From contig NC_088326.1 in assembly GCF_910592395.1 (NCBI RefSeq), positions 10,359,001-10,423,000 on the forward strand: a stretch of DNA of 64,000 nt, given 5' to 3'. Position numbers and translations under genes: made by a program. The notes under the pieces were generated by a model that saw nothing but the letters and a program-made list of their open reading frames with translations, had not been told where the DNA came from and did not search any database. The stretch comes from Lineus longissimus. Taxonomy: Eukaryota > Nemertea > Pilidiophora > Heteronemertea > Lineidae. Shown piece after piece: positions 47,172 to 58,925 of the stretch; the stretch's first letter is position 1; each line of letters starts with the position of its first letter.

Positions 47172-49583
47172 TGGAGGCGGTTTTGGGTGGCGCCGAATTT
47201 ACCTTTACGGCGTGATCATGCACGATGAAGTTTATCAATACATGGTGGCAGCAAGAGATGTGGCTCCGTAACAGTCGGTTAGAGTACGTGTATGCGTCGG
47301 CAATCTCAGGCGGTTTATCTCAGCAGTTCTAGGCACACACCATTTGAGTTCTTAAGACATTCTCCACTGACTTGTTATTTTGGCTATCAAGAGACGGAAG
47401 AAGTGCTCGTCTGATCGTCAAAAAGGAACTTGCACAAATTCGTACCTGAGGACAAAAACACAATTTGTCTAATTCTTTGGCGCTCTGAAGGTCTAAGACA
47501 ATGAGGTTACCAAACTAGTATAATAAAATTATTATGCATTACCTGTTAATTTAGCGACATCTAACGGCTCATCAAGTTTCTTAGACTCCCCAATGAAAGT
47601 AATACCCGCAGTGCTAAGAGCTCTTCAAAACATAAACTTTTCGCTGTGGGATGACGGGGTCTGAGGTTATGGGAGCCATTTGGGATTCGTGAATACACTA
47701 CTAGGTCGTAAACGGGTTAATTCGACCTTAGCTGTTCATGTTTAAACTTGAGCTGACGGGTCAAATATACATTTCCGAGTATGGCCGAAGCCGAGCAATC
47801 GGGAATATTCGTGATGTGCATTTGGATCATCTATGTCCATTACCCCCAGTCAAGGCATCGAGTTATAGCGTCCAGATATCAGAACATAAAGTATTTTGAC
47901 GAAATATAGTCTTGACTAGATTCTGACACTGTCCTCCGTACTGTGTCAGTTTTCATTTTAAACATTGTGTTACAAATATGAACTAGCCAAACTATTTGTA
48001 TCTTTAAAACTAATCAACGCCAACATACAGTAGCACTCTTGTTTCTTCTGTTTATCATCAAGTTGGTCTTAAATACAATCGATTGGTTTGGTATTTTGAT
48101 GCGGTAACTTATTTATTCAAATTTGATATTTCAATATCAATATCAGTGAAATCTAATGTTCTGAGACCTACCGGATTTTGGCACTATAACTACATTTGTT
48201 ATCAAGTCGTAGAGTTTTGGATAAAAGTCACCTCCCAGGTCGAAAATCTCGATACGTTTATTTTAAGATTCTGATCAGCTAGGATAATATTCAGTCAGTA
48301 CGCATGTGCCTTCTTATAATGGCCTTCAGTCATAATTGATACTATCATTTACAAGACTTATGTGACGAATGTACAAGTTTATGTACAGGAAACTAGCTGG
48401 GTACTAGATATTTACGCCGACTCTATCTACGGTGGCTAGGAAAGGACATCACATGCTTGTTTTTAAAGATGAAAAAACTATTTCCATGTTAAAAAAATGA
48501 ATCATGTTTCTAGGTCAAGTTTGTCCCGCGATTTTCTCGGGACTGTATTGAGATTTTCGACGTGGGGCCAGGCTGCATGAAACTTCTACTTACGCAAGAT
48601 TTCCAACTAATTTTCTCTGCTTCGGCCAAGTAGGCTGTTCGAATTCTATTCGGGAGATTCACGGCACGAATCCTTTGAGACGGACGTAGCAGAATTATTC
48701 CTGTGTTCAGCAATAGCTTTCCACAATGAAGAGTGCAACCACTCTGTCAATGCCTGTAGTTCTTGTTTAAGCTGTTTCGATCCTGGTAATGGTGGGCGTC
48801 AAAGACGATATACACGTAGTTGTAGCGTATAGCCTATTGCCGTCAATCACACACAGCCGAATATTCAAAACTTACTCTAGAATGCAGCATTATACAGCTT
48901 TCTTCAAAATTGTCTTCAATGATTCCTATGAAATGAGTTACAAGCACTTGGGCCATTCCCAATGAAATGGGCGTAGGGGTATCTTCAATTGATAGCATTG
49001 ATCTTCGTGATCGAGAGCATGACAAATCATCGCTGATGTCACGAGTTTACACAAATAGCCATGATATCAATACATGAATTTAAGGAACTTGAAATGATCA
49101 AATTGGCCCAGAAAAACAAACCTCTTGTCACATGTCATGAACATGCAGTTCTCTTCTTTCATTATAGGTCATTGTCCTTGATTGTAATCCACTATGCATT
49201 TATTTATTGACTTTAAGGTTGTAAAGAATTAGTTATATATAATTTCAGAACTCTAAGCAATTGCATTCTAGTTGGTTATGTTTCTGAAAGAATACTGCAA
49301 TCACGAAAAGTGTCAACTGTAGTCCATTCGTTAGTTTTAAATCTGCACCCTTTGGGGACGGGAGGGCAAACCACTGATCGGATTTCTATGAAGTTTGGCT
49401 CTCATTAGTCTTCGCCTGAAAACCAAACAGCTCCATGGTTACGAAACAATATGTTTTTGTATACGTTTTTAGGTCACCTGGGGAAGTTTATGTCATCATG
49501 GCCTGTCCGTGCATCATCTAGCTAACTAGATATAAGTGAATTGCAATACACTCAATGTGATAATTAGGTTAAAAATTACAATC
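47172..49583. other. Intergenic, no gene seen
   Basis: No supported gene. A fragment resembling the fold-back element at 13848-14390 lies at about 49340-49440. Confidence 0.5.
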
Positions 49584-50109
49584 CTACCCCGGAGAATCAA
49601 AATCCTGAACTCCGGGCTTTGTGTGCCAAGTCCAGATTCCGAGTCATCTATCTGGTATTCCTGAATTCCGAATGGTTTCCTAACAAATATGGCCCTTCCA
49701 CGGCATACCTTGATATGGTAGTATTTAACTGACGCGAAAATTCTAATCTAATAGAGCTAATGGGCCTCCTATGGACTGATTCCAAGCACCATATCTCTGC
49801 TTGGGCGGCGTGAGGAAGCAAAAGATCGTAAAGCAAGCATTAACAACAAAAAGCTTTTCACTTAATGCAGCCTATCGGACGGAACCTTTAATGTGAAAGT
49901 GACAAACTTCAACGATCGTGTTCCCGAAGATCCCCAGAACCGAATGAACCAGTTGAATCAGAACTTTATCGCGTCTTAGCATCAAGGGAGCGAGCGCTGT
50001 TTTACTTGACGCAAAATCGAGGGACTCGGAACTCAGGAATACGAGATGACTCGGAACCTGGATTTGGCACGTAATGCCCGTAGTTCAGGATTTTTGATTC
50101 GCCGGGGTG
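49584..50109. mobile_element. Inverted-repeat element, about 525 bp
   Basis: Left end TACCCCGGAGAATCAAAATC then CTGAACTCCGGGC and a TTCCGAGTCATC block. The right end is the inverted GAGATGACTCGGAA ... GTAGTTCAGGATTTTTGATT, then CGCCGGGGTG. There is no coding capacity. Confidence 0.7.
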
Positions 50110-52682
50110 AATCCCAGATCGAAAATGAGGTACGTTTATAAGTTTGATCTCATTCGACTTTATATCCAATGAACAACGGCATTTACTTCGTCAATTGATG
50201 ACCCCATTTTGGCTGTGATCCGGGAACATGATCGGAGATTGTTAACTCGTTCCGATAGTTAATTGTAATACACAGTGTACGATGCGTTTTTCTGACACAC
50301 CCAGTATACTTCTCAATCAGAACTTTTCACTCGGTATCATGTTCTACAATTATAACAAACAAATCAATATCGAGACAAATCAATATCGATTACTTCCTTT
50401 AAGAAAACTGCACAAAATATAATCATGATGAAGCTAGTGAATATGCGAATATGTCTGCACGCATACAAAGCATGATCGTGCTTCGAACAACACTGGGATA
50501 TGTTTCGGTTGTTTCTGATGATGCTAATGGCAATCAATGCGTTTGATACCACACACAGTGTGTACACTAACTTGTAGTGCTTACTGCGCCGAAACCATGA
50601 TCGGTCACAGTACAGCCTAGGAAGGTGCTGTTCTGGCAGGTAATGTATTAGCTAGTGCATGTGAGGGCTACATTGCAGGTACTGTACATTTGATGTACAT
50701 TTAAACTGCTCCCAAATATCGCTGAACTTAACGAAACAATACAACCAAAGTTTCGTATGTGCTTTGAAAGAGAACTAAATTATGTATAAGCGGAGGGCTA
50801 ATTTAAATTAATCTTAATGTTTCGAACTTGGGATAGTATTCTTAAAATCACACCTTTTCAACTCTGGTGACGGACCGCATAACATCCAAAGTCCAGTCAA
50901 ATCAATGCGCTCTAAATGAACCGTTTCTACATTTTCACAAGCTTTCGTACCCGTCCAAATAGTTGCCCTCCTTGCACCTGCGACTGGTACACATAATTGT
51001 AACATCAGAATAGTATGGTGGTACATATATCATACAGTTTTTTATAATTTGAAATAATTTTTTTCTCGAATTGCAAACTATTATTCCCAACGCGGTGGTT
51101 ATTCGAGAAAGAAAAAAAAAATTATAAGAAAGCCACATGACATATACGGGCCGCCGTAGAATAGACTTCTCCTAGCCTGACGTCCGTAAGTGAACCTATC
51201 ATCGTATGCCAATGTGAAAGAAGGCTCTTGTTCCGTTCTCTCTACGCAACAGCTATCTGCCAGCGTGTCGACCGCCGGCCCATGCAAGCGGAACCCAACA
51301 CTGTTTTACAATATGGCGCCATATAATTTGACAGGGATATACCCCAGATTTTTGAAAATTAGTCATTGATGTACATCAGTGTGAAGGAGGGTGATCCACC
51401 ACCATGTCAGTTTCCTCGATTATTCGTAAGTTAATGCATGGGTAATGTTACATCGATTCTAAAGCGTAGGCCTATGCAAACTCGTGATATTTGGCCGATA
51501 TGAAATGCGTGTGACGGTGTGGCAGTAAACCCATATAGGGCCTAGTCGTCATGAGAAATAGTTCGTGCGTTGATCGTAGACATGCCTAAATGAGCTAATT
51601 GATGTTTATTTTAAACCACCCGTTTATGGAGAAGAATAGTAGGACAGTCCGAAATCGGCAAGTATGTGCAGCTTGAATTGCTTTGTGATAACAAGCAGCA
51701 CCTACCTACCAGTCGTCGAGTCCTCCTTCAACGCTGTCAGTTATTTCAATTAGGTAGGTTGCGGCCAGCCCCATCAGCGGGTCAAAGCGTAACTACTGTT
51801 ATCTATATTTAGGCTGTCATTTTGTTTCCTGATTACATTTTGCAACGTATGCAGTATTTCCGTAGGTACAGTCCAAATCACAATTGACCTACGTCCTACA
51901 TCGTGGCATTGACGCGCAACGTAAGGTCTCATTCGGGACTTTTTTGTATTCATGCGCGGCCAACCCGTAGTTCCTAAAATCATTGATTTCTCGGTCCTCA
52001 CAGTATGTCAGTGTTGATTCAGCAATTGTTTTGGCAAAGACTTATTTTTTTGGAGTTTCTGAAATCTAGAGCGCTACTCAATAGGCGGCTAACAAGAAAC
52101 TACGCATTTACTGTTGTTGTCGACGTATGTGTACACTGAACTTTGGATGTGCGTCGGCCCCGTGTTGAAATACCGTCCAGTGCAAGTTGGTGCGTTTTTC
52201 GCTGATTTGTGCAAAATTCAACATATCTCAAAAGTTCAATGGTTGGCCCCTCGAATTTTTTTTATTGTTGTGTAGCGTAAGCAACTGTCTTTCATGGGAG
52301 AATGGTCACTGTAAGCATTATTCAGGAATAAATGTATAATATTTGGGGTTCTTCGTGATTGTCCCGCCCAATTTGCAATATTGCCATTAGGGATGGTGAA
52401 CAGAGCTAGGAGCAAATGCAACGCTTATGATTTATTGAAAGAAATTAAATGCCCGATTTAACATCCTGCAGAATCAGAGGAATCGGGCGTTTCCAGTGAA
52501 ATACGACACAAATGGGTTGTCCCCATGCATTCACTTTGGAAACGCATTTTAAAATAGATGTTACGTCCTGTTAATGGGGCACGTCATCATCGCGTACGTT
52601 TGGAAAAACTCCCTAACGAGACCTAAGCGCGAGTTATACGCAGCGCCAGTGACGCAGCAGTGACGCACTTACGCCCTGGTTA
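50110..52682. other. Intergenic, no gene seen
   Basis: Only short frames occur. Nothing recognisable was found on either strand. Confidence 0.5.
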
Positions 52683-53123
52683 AGCCCGCAGCACACTAGC
52701 CGCCAACTTTGGCGACAAGAAGCGTTCAGCTAGCGCCTCTCGACGCCGAAGTTGGTGGCCAGTGGATCCCAGTCAGAGCACACCTGCCCAGAATCGGCGT
52801 CCAGTAGCGTCTTTTCCGCCACTTTAGGCTGCCATTTTGAAATCATGTGATATCAAGACGCATACTGATTGGCCATAGCCTCGCCGCCGACGCCAATTCA
52901 GGCGGCAATCCGTAGCACACCTGGCTTCTTTTTGCGTTCAAACGCGGCGACACGCGTCAAAAATCAAACATGTTAGATATTTGGCGTTTAGTTGCGGCAA
53001 GTGGCGGCAAGTCGCTTTCGCCGACGCCGTTCGTAGCAGACTAGGGATTTTTCAGGCGTTCAGGACTCTTGCTGCAAAAAACGCCTGTGAACGCCGAAGT
53101 TGGCGGCTAGTGTGCTGCGGGCT
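52683..53123. mobile_element. Harbinger-type MITE with TTA duplication
   Basis: Ends AGCCCGCAGCACACTAGCCG and CGGCTAGTGTGCTGCGGGCT are inverted repeats of each other over about 35 bp. TTA flanks both sides (52680-52682 and 53124-53126). A three-base TWA duplication is typical of PIF/Harbinger elements. Interior copies of GAAGTTGG(T/C)GGC-like text are also repeated. Confidence 0.8.
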
Positions 53124-53126
53124 TTA

Positions 53127-54793
53127 GCACGTCATTGACGCGAATTTAGGGATATGTGATTTGTACTGTCAATGTCGCAACAAAGGTACAGTAGTACAGT
53201 CGTGCCCGAATGTTTACAAACACTTGAATTTTCCCAAAACCATTTCATTTGATAAACCTTACATGCAATATCTTTATTCTTTCTATGGTTAAATGTAAAA
53301 ATTGGCATTGCGTGCAAATAACATGAAAGTATCACAAAATGCCTATCTTCTAAAATCCTCTAGTTACTAATCGTAAAAGAGAGCTACAGAATCATACTCT
53401 GGTCTGTTCTCTGACTTTCTGTGTCGAAAGTTTAAATAAAAATCTGACCGCTTACATTGTTGATATTGCAAAATATCAAGCATGACATTTTCCATTGTCA
53501 CTGATTTTCGTGAGATTTTTTATTCTTTAGGTGCTCTCTATCAGGCAAAATCTCTTGTGACCACTTCAATTGTCGTTTGACGTACATTAGTATGACGTGC
53601 CGATAACCACCGAGTTGCCAAAGATAGAAGAAGGCACCTTTTCAATTTTGTGATTCGCAATACACACATGTATTTTCATAGTAAGACAGATTTTTATCGA
53701 TTTTTTACAGAAGATTAGAAATGAACCAGAGTATGATTCTGCTCTATTTGAATATTGATAACTATATAACAACGATAGATTTTCCTGATTCATTTTTATT
53801 TTGAAATCTTCATATTTTTCATGCAATTCCAATTTTTGCCATCAGAGAAAGAATGGGTTTTGCTTAGAATTGCAGATTTTATTCAGAAAGTGTATATAAA
53901 CTCTCGGGCACGACTGTACGTGTAACTACGTTTGCTATATTTCAGTTTCAGTGGTTTTATCGAATTGAATTCGTCAGAATCGGTCGGATTCGTTCGGAAT
54001 TTTCCGGAGAATGTGCGAATATACGCAAGATTGTTGCAAGAACCCCACGCATAAAAGCAACGTTGTTGTCCAAACGAATGCATCCAAATACCAAGTAATC
54101 GATTGATGAAAACCTGTTCTTGGTTCACCCGAGCGTAAAATGTACTTGCATATTTCATTACCACAATATCCGCTTGAAGTTTCATTCTTCAATACTGTAG
54201 TCCAAATCCGTCCAGCCATACCCGCTAGGTGTCTTCACTTACTTTATGTGCATGTTGATGTGGATTGTATATTATTAGCGTGTTGGATTTGTGCGAGTCA
54301 GCTGTGTGAGTAAACGGACACGCTAAATCATATTCAGCCATGCCCCGATAGACGTTGCTTTCTCCAACATGATTGGTTAATCATGTCTCGCGAGATCCAT
54401 ACCATATAGTTGAGTAGGGTGGCTCCCAGATGAGGCAGAGTCAGAAATGTGTCTTCATTTGCTGGCTACGTTAGCTGATGATTGGTGTGGTCTCTGAATC
54501 ACAGCTGTTGATTCGAGTGATCCTGCAAACTGGCTATAAACGAAAACAATAAGACTTTACTAACGCATAAGTGTAGCACGAAACCCTCGTAAATATGGTC
54601 AATTTTTATTTCAATTTTTATTTCATTGATTAAAACCGTAATCTGCTCATTTTGGGCTCGCAAAGCCAGATCTGACATTAATTTTGTCGTTCATCAGAAA
54701 TCCATATCCGTCCCCAACCCAAAATATTTGTGTAGTAATGCCGTCGTCAACGTTGACAGGGTATACGTAGGTTTCCGAAATCAACAGCAAAGT
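53127..54793. other. Intergenic, upstream of PAN-family copy B
   Basis: No gene is supported. The first, signal-peptide exon of copy B is expected here but could not be identified. Confidence 0.4.
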
Positions 54794-54880
54794 ACAGTAG
54801 AACCTCTCTATTAAGGATACCGTCGGGACTGACAAGTGTTGTCCTTAATAGAGAGGTGTCCGCTAAGGGAGGTTCCACTG
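54794..54880. mobile_element. MITE family 3, short copy
   Basis: CAGTAGAACCTCTCTATTAA at the left; CTTAATAGAGAGG and GGAGGTTCCACTG at the right. It lies 137 bp before the PAN exon of copy B. Confidence 0.8.
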
Positions 54881-55016
54881 TAGTCTAGGGGCTATGGCAC
54901 CTAGGACGAGCCAGAGGGAATATCAACAAGAACTATGTACGTTAGTTTCTGTTTGGCCTAGTATTGTAACCAATTAATATTTTTTTCTGTTGTCGGTGGC
55001 GAAAAACTTATTTCAG

Positions 55017-55295
55017 CAAATCAGGATGCCAACCAATTATGTACATGATATTTATATGAAAACGTTACAAACGATAGCCGTCGGTAAATACATGCCTGAA
55101 CCTGATTTAAGGGCAACTGTGACTCTGACGTACATCAAGTGTGCCTTTCTCTGTGTTATGCACACGGGCTGTACCACAATCAGCCTGGTTCCGGACGAGG
55201 AAGGGAATATTTGTCAATTGAGCAAAAAGCGGGGTACGTGTATGGAAAATGCGGAGTTTATCGACGCGGGAGGGGGCAGAGTGTACCAAGTTAAG
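55017..55295 (+). CDS. PAN/apple-domain exon, family copy B
   Basis: A 93-codon exon, phase 0, from acceptor AACTTATTTCAG to donor AAG|GTGAGA. The cysteine pattern CAFLCVMHTGC then ICQLSKKRGTC matches copy A residue for residue, as does GKYMPEPDL / GKYISDPGL. Both end in (V/M)YQ(V/R)K before the donor. The conserved cysteines and the shared splice phase show descent from one duplicated gene. Confidence 0.7.
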
Positions 55296-55462
55296 GTGAG
55301 ATGTTTAGTAATTTCGTAGGTGATATGAAGTTGCCATTCCCTTCACTTTATCACAAAAAACATCAAACAAATTAAACATGTTCGAACATGCTATTAGATT
55401 TCTTTATTTATTGAGATATCTAACATACACCAGATTTTCCCTGTGTATACATTTGGCTTCAG

Positions 55463-56503
55463 ATATACAAGCATGTGAGATATGAGTTAAATCAACGTCT
55501 CGCAGTCATACCACCAATTGTCTATTTGAAAGGGGGCGTGGAAACCCAGCCTAATATGAACCTGGTTACAGTACTCATGTTGGAAAAAACCCGTATGTAT
55601 AGATTACTGGTTTATAAACTGCAGATAAAGAGGCAAGCCTTCAAAATTGCTTATAACACTACTTTCTACAGGAGAAACTTTTTTAGCAGGCTTAGATTTT
55701 TCAAATCTTTTTTCATTATGCAAACATTCGATTTTAAGAATGTGAGACCTAGGTTTCAGTTGTACGATTTCTCAAATGGGGAGTTTGTGGGGGACATCCG
55801 AATACCTCAAAGTGAAAAATGCTTGGCAATTAAATCTGTATTTTCTTTCAGACTTGAAATTACTTTCAATGAGAAAGTTCTAATTTTTTGTCTGTTCAAC
55901 AGAAATGACCTCCTTGCAATAAACACTTATGATTATAAGCTTTTACATGAGAATGGAAAAGTTGATGCAATTCTCTACAATCAGACTGATGTTTTTCACG
56001 GGTTAGATACTGATATGCGTTTACAGAAAGCGTTGGTCGTCGACTTTATATTTGAGACTGAGCTGCTTTTAGTGATCACCGCCCTTGGCAAGGGTGGACG
56101 CGGTGGCATTCTCTATTATCGCCGATTTCGGAAAAAACATAGTTTCTTTACGCGGGAGAAGGGACAAGTGAAGTTCGTTTCACCACAGAAGACTCTATTC
56201 TTATCCAACCATGGTCATTCAAAAACCGGAGTCCGTGCCATTACATGTTTTAACGTGTTGGTCGGACTACTGGCGGTCCCGTGTCCGCAGGCAAAATCAA
56301 GCGCAATTTTCAAGCGCTCTCAAAATTACTTACGTTTACCCCAAAACCGCAGTGGTGCACCCAACGGTGATTTCGTCACAACGAACGAACAAAATGACAT
56401 AGTTTATTTGTTTCTAAATAAAAACGGTATACGTGCAGCAAGAGATTCTGGCATGTCTGGTGTTCTTAAGACAATTTTTATTTTTAAAAATAGAAATCAA
56501 TAG
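55463..56503 (+). CDS. PAN-family copy B, fused propeller-like exon
   Basis: An open 346-codon exon from acceptor TTTGGCTTCAG to TAG. Its first part matches copy A exon 2 (VRYELNQRLAVIPP, RMYRLLVYKLQ, LYDFSNGEFVGDI, FRLEITFNEKV). Where copy A has a donor and a 506-bp intron, copy B stays open and runs on into text that matches exon 3: ILYYRRFRKKHSFF against YLKLYQLNRMRKSF, VPCPQAKSS against VPCTQASGR, and NEQNDIVYLFLNKNG against TDDGTCYICEEEKNG. It therefore seems to have lost that intron and the last third of the domain. Alternatively, a donor within it joins to exon C at 58926. Confidence 0.6.
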   Translation: MYKHVRYELNQRLAVIPPIVYLKGGVETQPNMNLVTVLMLEKTRMYRLLVYKLQIKRQAFKIAYNTTFYRRNFFSRLRFFKSFFIMQTFDFKNVRPRFQLYDFSNGEFVGDIRIPQSEKCLAIKSVFSFRLEITFNEKVLIFCLFNRNDLLAINTYDYKLLHENGKVDAILYNQTDVFHGLDTDMRLQKALVVDFIFETELLLVITALGKGGRGGILYYRRFRKKHSFFTREKGQVKFVSPQKTLFLSNHGHSKTGVRAITCFNVLVGLLAVPCPQAKSSAIFKRSQNYLRLPQNRSGAPNGDFVTTNEQNDIVYLFLNKNGIRAARDSGMSGVLKTIFIFKNRNQ

Positions 56504-57444
56504 GAAATTAGCGTAAACTATGGGGACTTTCGGCAAGTTTCGAATTCACGCCCTTGTTACGTATCCTTATCGATTTTACGTATGACATTTTCCCTTCCCT
56601 GTGCAATGTTGAAATGTGAAATGAAAATGATTCTTCCTTGTAACTATTGAGAATTCTCAATCAAGTATCATGTCTATGTAAATCACTGTCCCTGTCGCAT
56701 ATCAGGCATCGGGAATATGCAAGATGTGAAAACACGATTCGTAAGAATGATACGGATACGCAAGGGCATGCATTTTAAACTTGCCGAAAGTCCCTAGTAT
56801 GTCTTGAAACCGTGTGTTTATTAATAGTGGATATATTGGGTTACCCAGAAGTACTGCACCGAATATTTCCTAAATAAAACAGTGAGAAACAGTGAGAAAA
56901 AACACTACGAATTTCCGTACGAACGAAAATTTAATTTGCATGTCTTTAGGAACTGGCTTATCACTTTGTACTACGAAGAGTCGACAGGTTACATGAACGG
57001 AATAAAACTTTGACTTAAATTTTGAAATGTAATAAATTTTGTTTTCAATCAAATTGGTTCTCTCCGCCACCGCTAAAAACCAGGTGAAGTCGATCAATTC
57101 CCCCATGTCACCATTACAACTTAATTAACATATGTGCTGCCATTAGACCAGCTGAGAGATTACCATAATTGACGTCAGGAGACAGCTAGTAGGTACGGTA
57201 AGCCAAAACAGAAAAAAAATCAGGACCAACTATTTAACCCCAGGAGTGAAAGATATTTCATGCTGATCTAGAATCTTCTCAGGACTTATAAAATCACGTT
57301 AGAACCTTCTTCCTTCAGAACATACTCAACAGTACATGTACAGTGGAAATACTCGCAGGACAGGTGGTACTATGTGGATATGATCAGTAAACATTTTGGT
57401 CCTGAATTTTTGCCGCTTTGGCTTGCCGTACTTATACAAATGTG
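56504..57444. other. Intergenic or intronic, no gene seen
   Basis: A short sequence recurs inverted at its ends: GGGACTTTCGGCAAGTTTCG at 56522 and AAACTTGCCGAAAGTCCCTA near 56797. This marks an inverted-repeat element of about 280 bp directly after copy B. Confidence 0.6.
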
Positions 57445-57590
57445 CAGTAGAACCTCTCGATTCAGGACACCCTGTGTCCTGATTAGAGAGGTCGAATTGA
57501 ATGTAAACGACCAATTTGGGAACGAAACGAGTGTCCTTAACAGAGAGGATGTCCTTAATAGAGAGGTGTCAGCTAAGGGAGGTTCTGCTG
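57445..57590. mobile_element. MITE family 3, copy
   Basis: CAGTAGAACCTCTCGATTCA on the left; AGAGAGGTGTCAGCTAAGGG then AGGTTCTGCTG on the right. Confidence 0.8.
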
Positions 57591-57722
57591 TATCTATAAA
57601 ACTTCATTCACACGAGCATCATCACCAGGTCATCTGACATCAACGGGTGGGTGTAAGACCGAATACAATGTACTGTTGACTCCTGACCAATAGCGGAGAC
57701 AGGTACACTTGCAGTCATAGAG

Positions 57723-58045
57723 TTAAAGCGAACTGGAACCGCCGAGCGATTTATTCAACTTTTCGACTTTCACCGCCCGAGAAAGTCGAGTTCAGATTTG
57801 TAGCTCCGCCCCCAGTGCCCGAGCATGCGCAGTTCAATTTGTTATTATTGAGAATCATGTGAGAATCACGTGAGTCATGCGATCTTTCATTCATGAATTT
57901 TCGTAGTAAATTCCATAGTAGTGACGTCACTGAATGATTGACAGCTAGGCGCCATGTTTCATTCATGCCTCGCTCTGATCACCCGATACGCGGGGAATGA
58001 AAACGAGGTCATACGAACTGGCTTGGCGGTTCCAGTTCGCTTTAA
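57723..58045 (-). mobile_element. piggyBac-type MITE, copy 2 (inverted)
   Basis: TTAA at both ends (57723-57726 and 58042-58045), with ends TTAAAGCGAACTGGAACCGCC / GGCGGTTCCAGTTCGCTTTAA. The interior is the reverse complement of 25311-25653. Confidence 0.85.
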
Positions 58046-58128
58046 GGGTTGGCCATAGGTACCGCCATTTTGGCTAGAACTTTAGGATTTTGAGGTATAG
58101 CCAAAATGGCGGTACCTATGGTCAACCC
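58046..58128. repeat. Short palindrome abutting the piggyBac-type MITE
   Basis: GGGTTGGCCATAGGTACCGC then CATTTTGGCTA is mirrored as TAGCCAAAATGGCGGTACCT then ATGGTCAACCC. A related single arm, also preceded by TTAA, lies at 28672-28720. Confidence 0.8.
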
Positions 58129-58925
58129 AATAAGTCAATTTATTGACGCTACTTGAGAACAAATCATTGCCGTAATCAATAGAAGGACTGTATAGAAATA
58201 TTGCCGAATAGAAATCCAAGTGGAAATCCGGAGTTCGAGCATTTTGTATTGACATCACCCAAATGGTTGAGGGGTTTCCATCCTTAAAAAAGCTCATGGC
58301 ATATGGGGTATTCCGTCTAAAAATATGGCGCTGCAGGGGGGCACCAAGAAAACGAGACAAGACCACCATTGATTTGTTAAGCCCTTTTAGCAGTTAAATG
58401 GTCAATGTTTGACCGCGTCGCATCAAATACTGCGCGAGGTTGTGAATCTGAAATGGTCAAATGGTGAAATTCAAGCTGGTAGTTGTCCACGGAAATGTTT
58501 AGATAAACTGACAAATTGATAACACTGATGATATTTCGACCCGTTTCAGCCAACTGGCAGAAAAATCTTAAGAAACGCCCACTTTTGCCAAATTACCAGC
58601 AATCAAAATTGATTTTTTCATCAAATAATTTCTTTATATCTGTAGACTTGCCAAAGCAAATATCTTTTCAATACCTCTCCAAATATGGACTTGACAGTTA
58701 AAAACATCCTCGCGTCTAATTGATAGGTCTGGATCCTCCAACCTATGAATATTCAGTGGTGGTCTTTGTCTCAGACTCATTGTATGACGTGTCATAGAAG
58801 ACGTATAATAGAAGACAAATCATGGCTTAACAATATGGCGGTAAAATACCAACGTCACCGGGTCTGACGCAGCAGTGTTGTGTACCAATGTGGGTTTCAA
58901 TTTAAACGTTACAATTATCAACTAG
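58129..58925. other. Upstream of exon C, no gene seen
   Basis: No PAN exon or exon 2 equivalent is visible directly upstream of exon C. Confidence 0.4.

Noticed and set aside
46836-47228. 130-codon plus-strand frame with three 36-residue repeats
   Set aside because: It arises only because the 108-bp minisatellite is a multiple of three; no splice sites or domain support translation.
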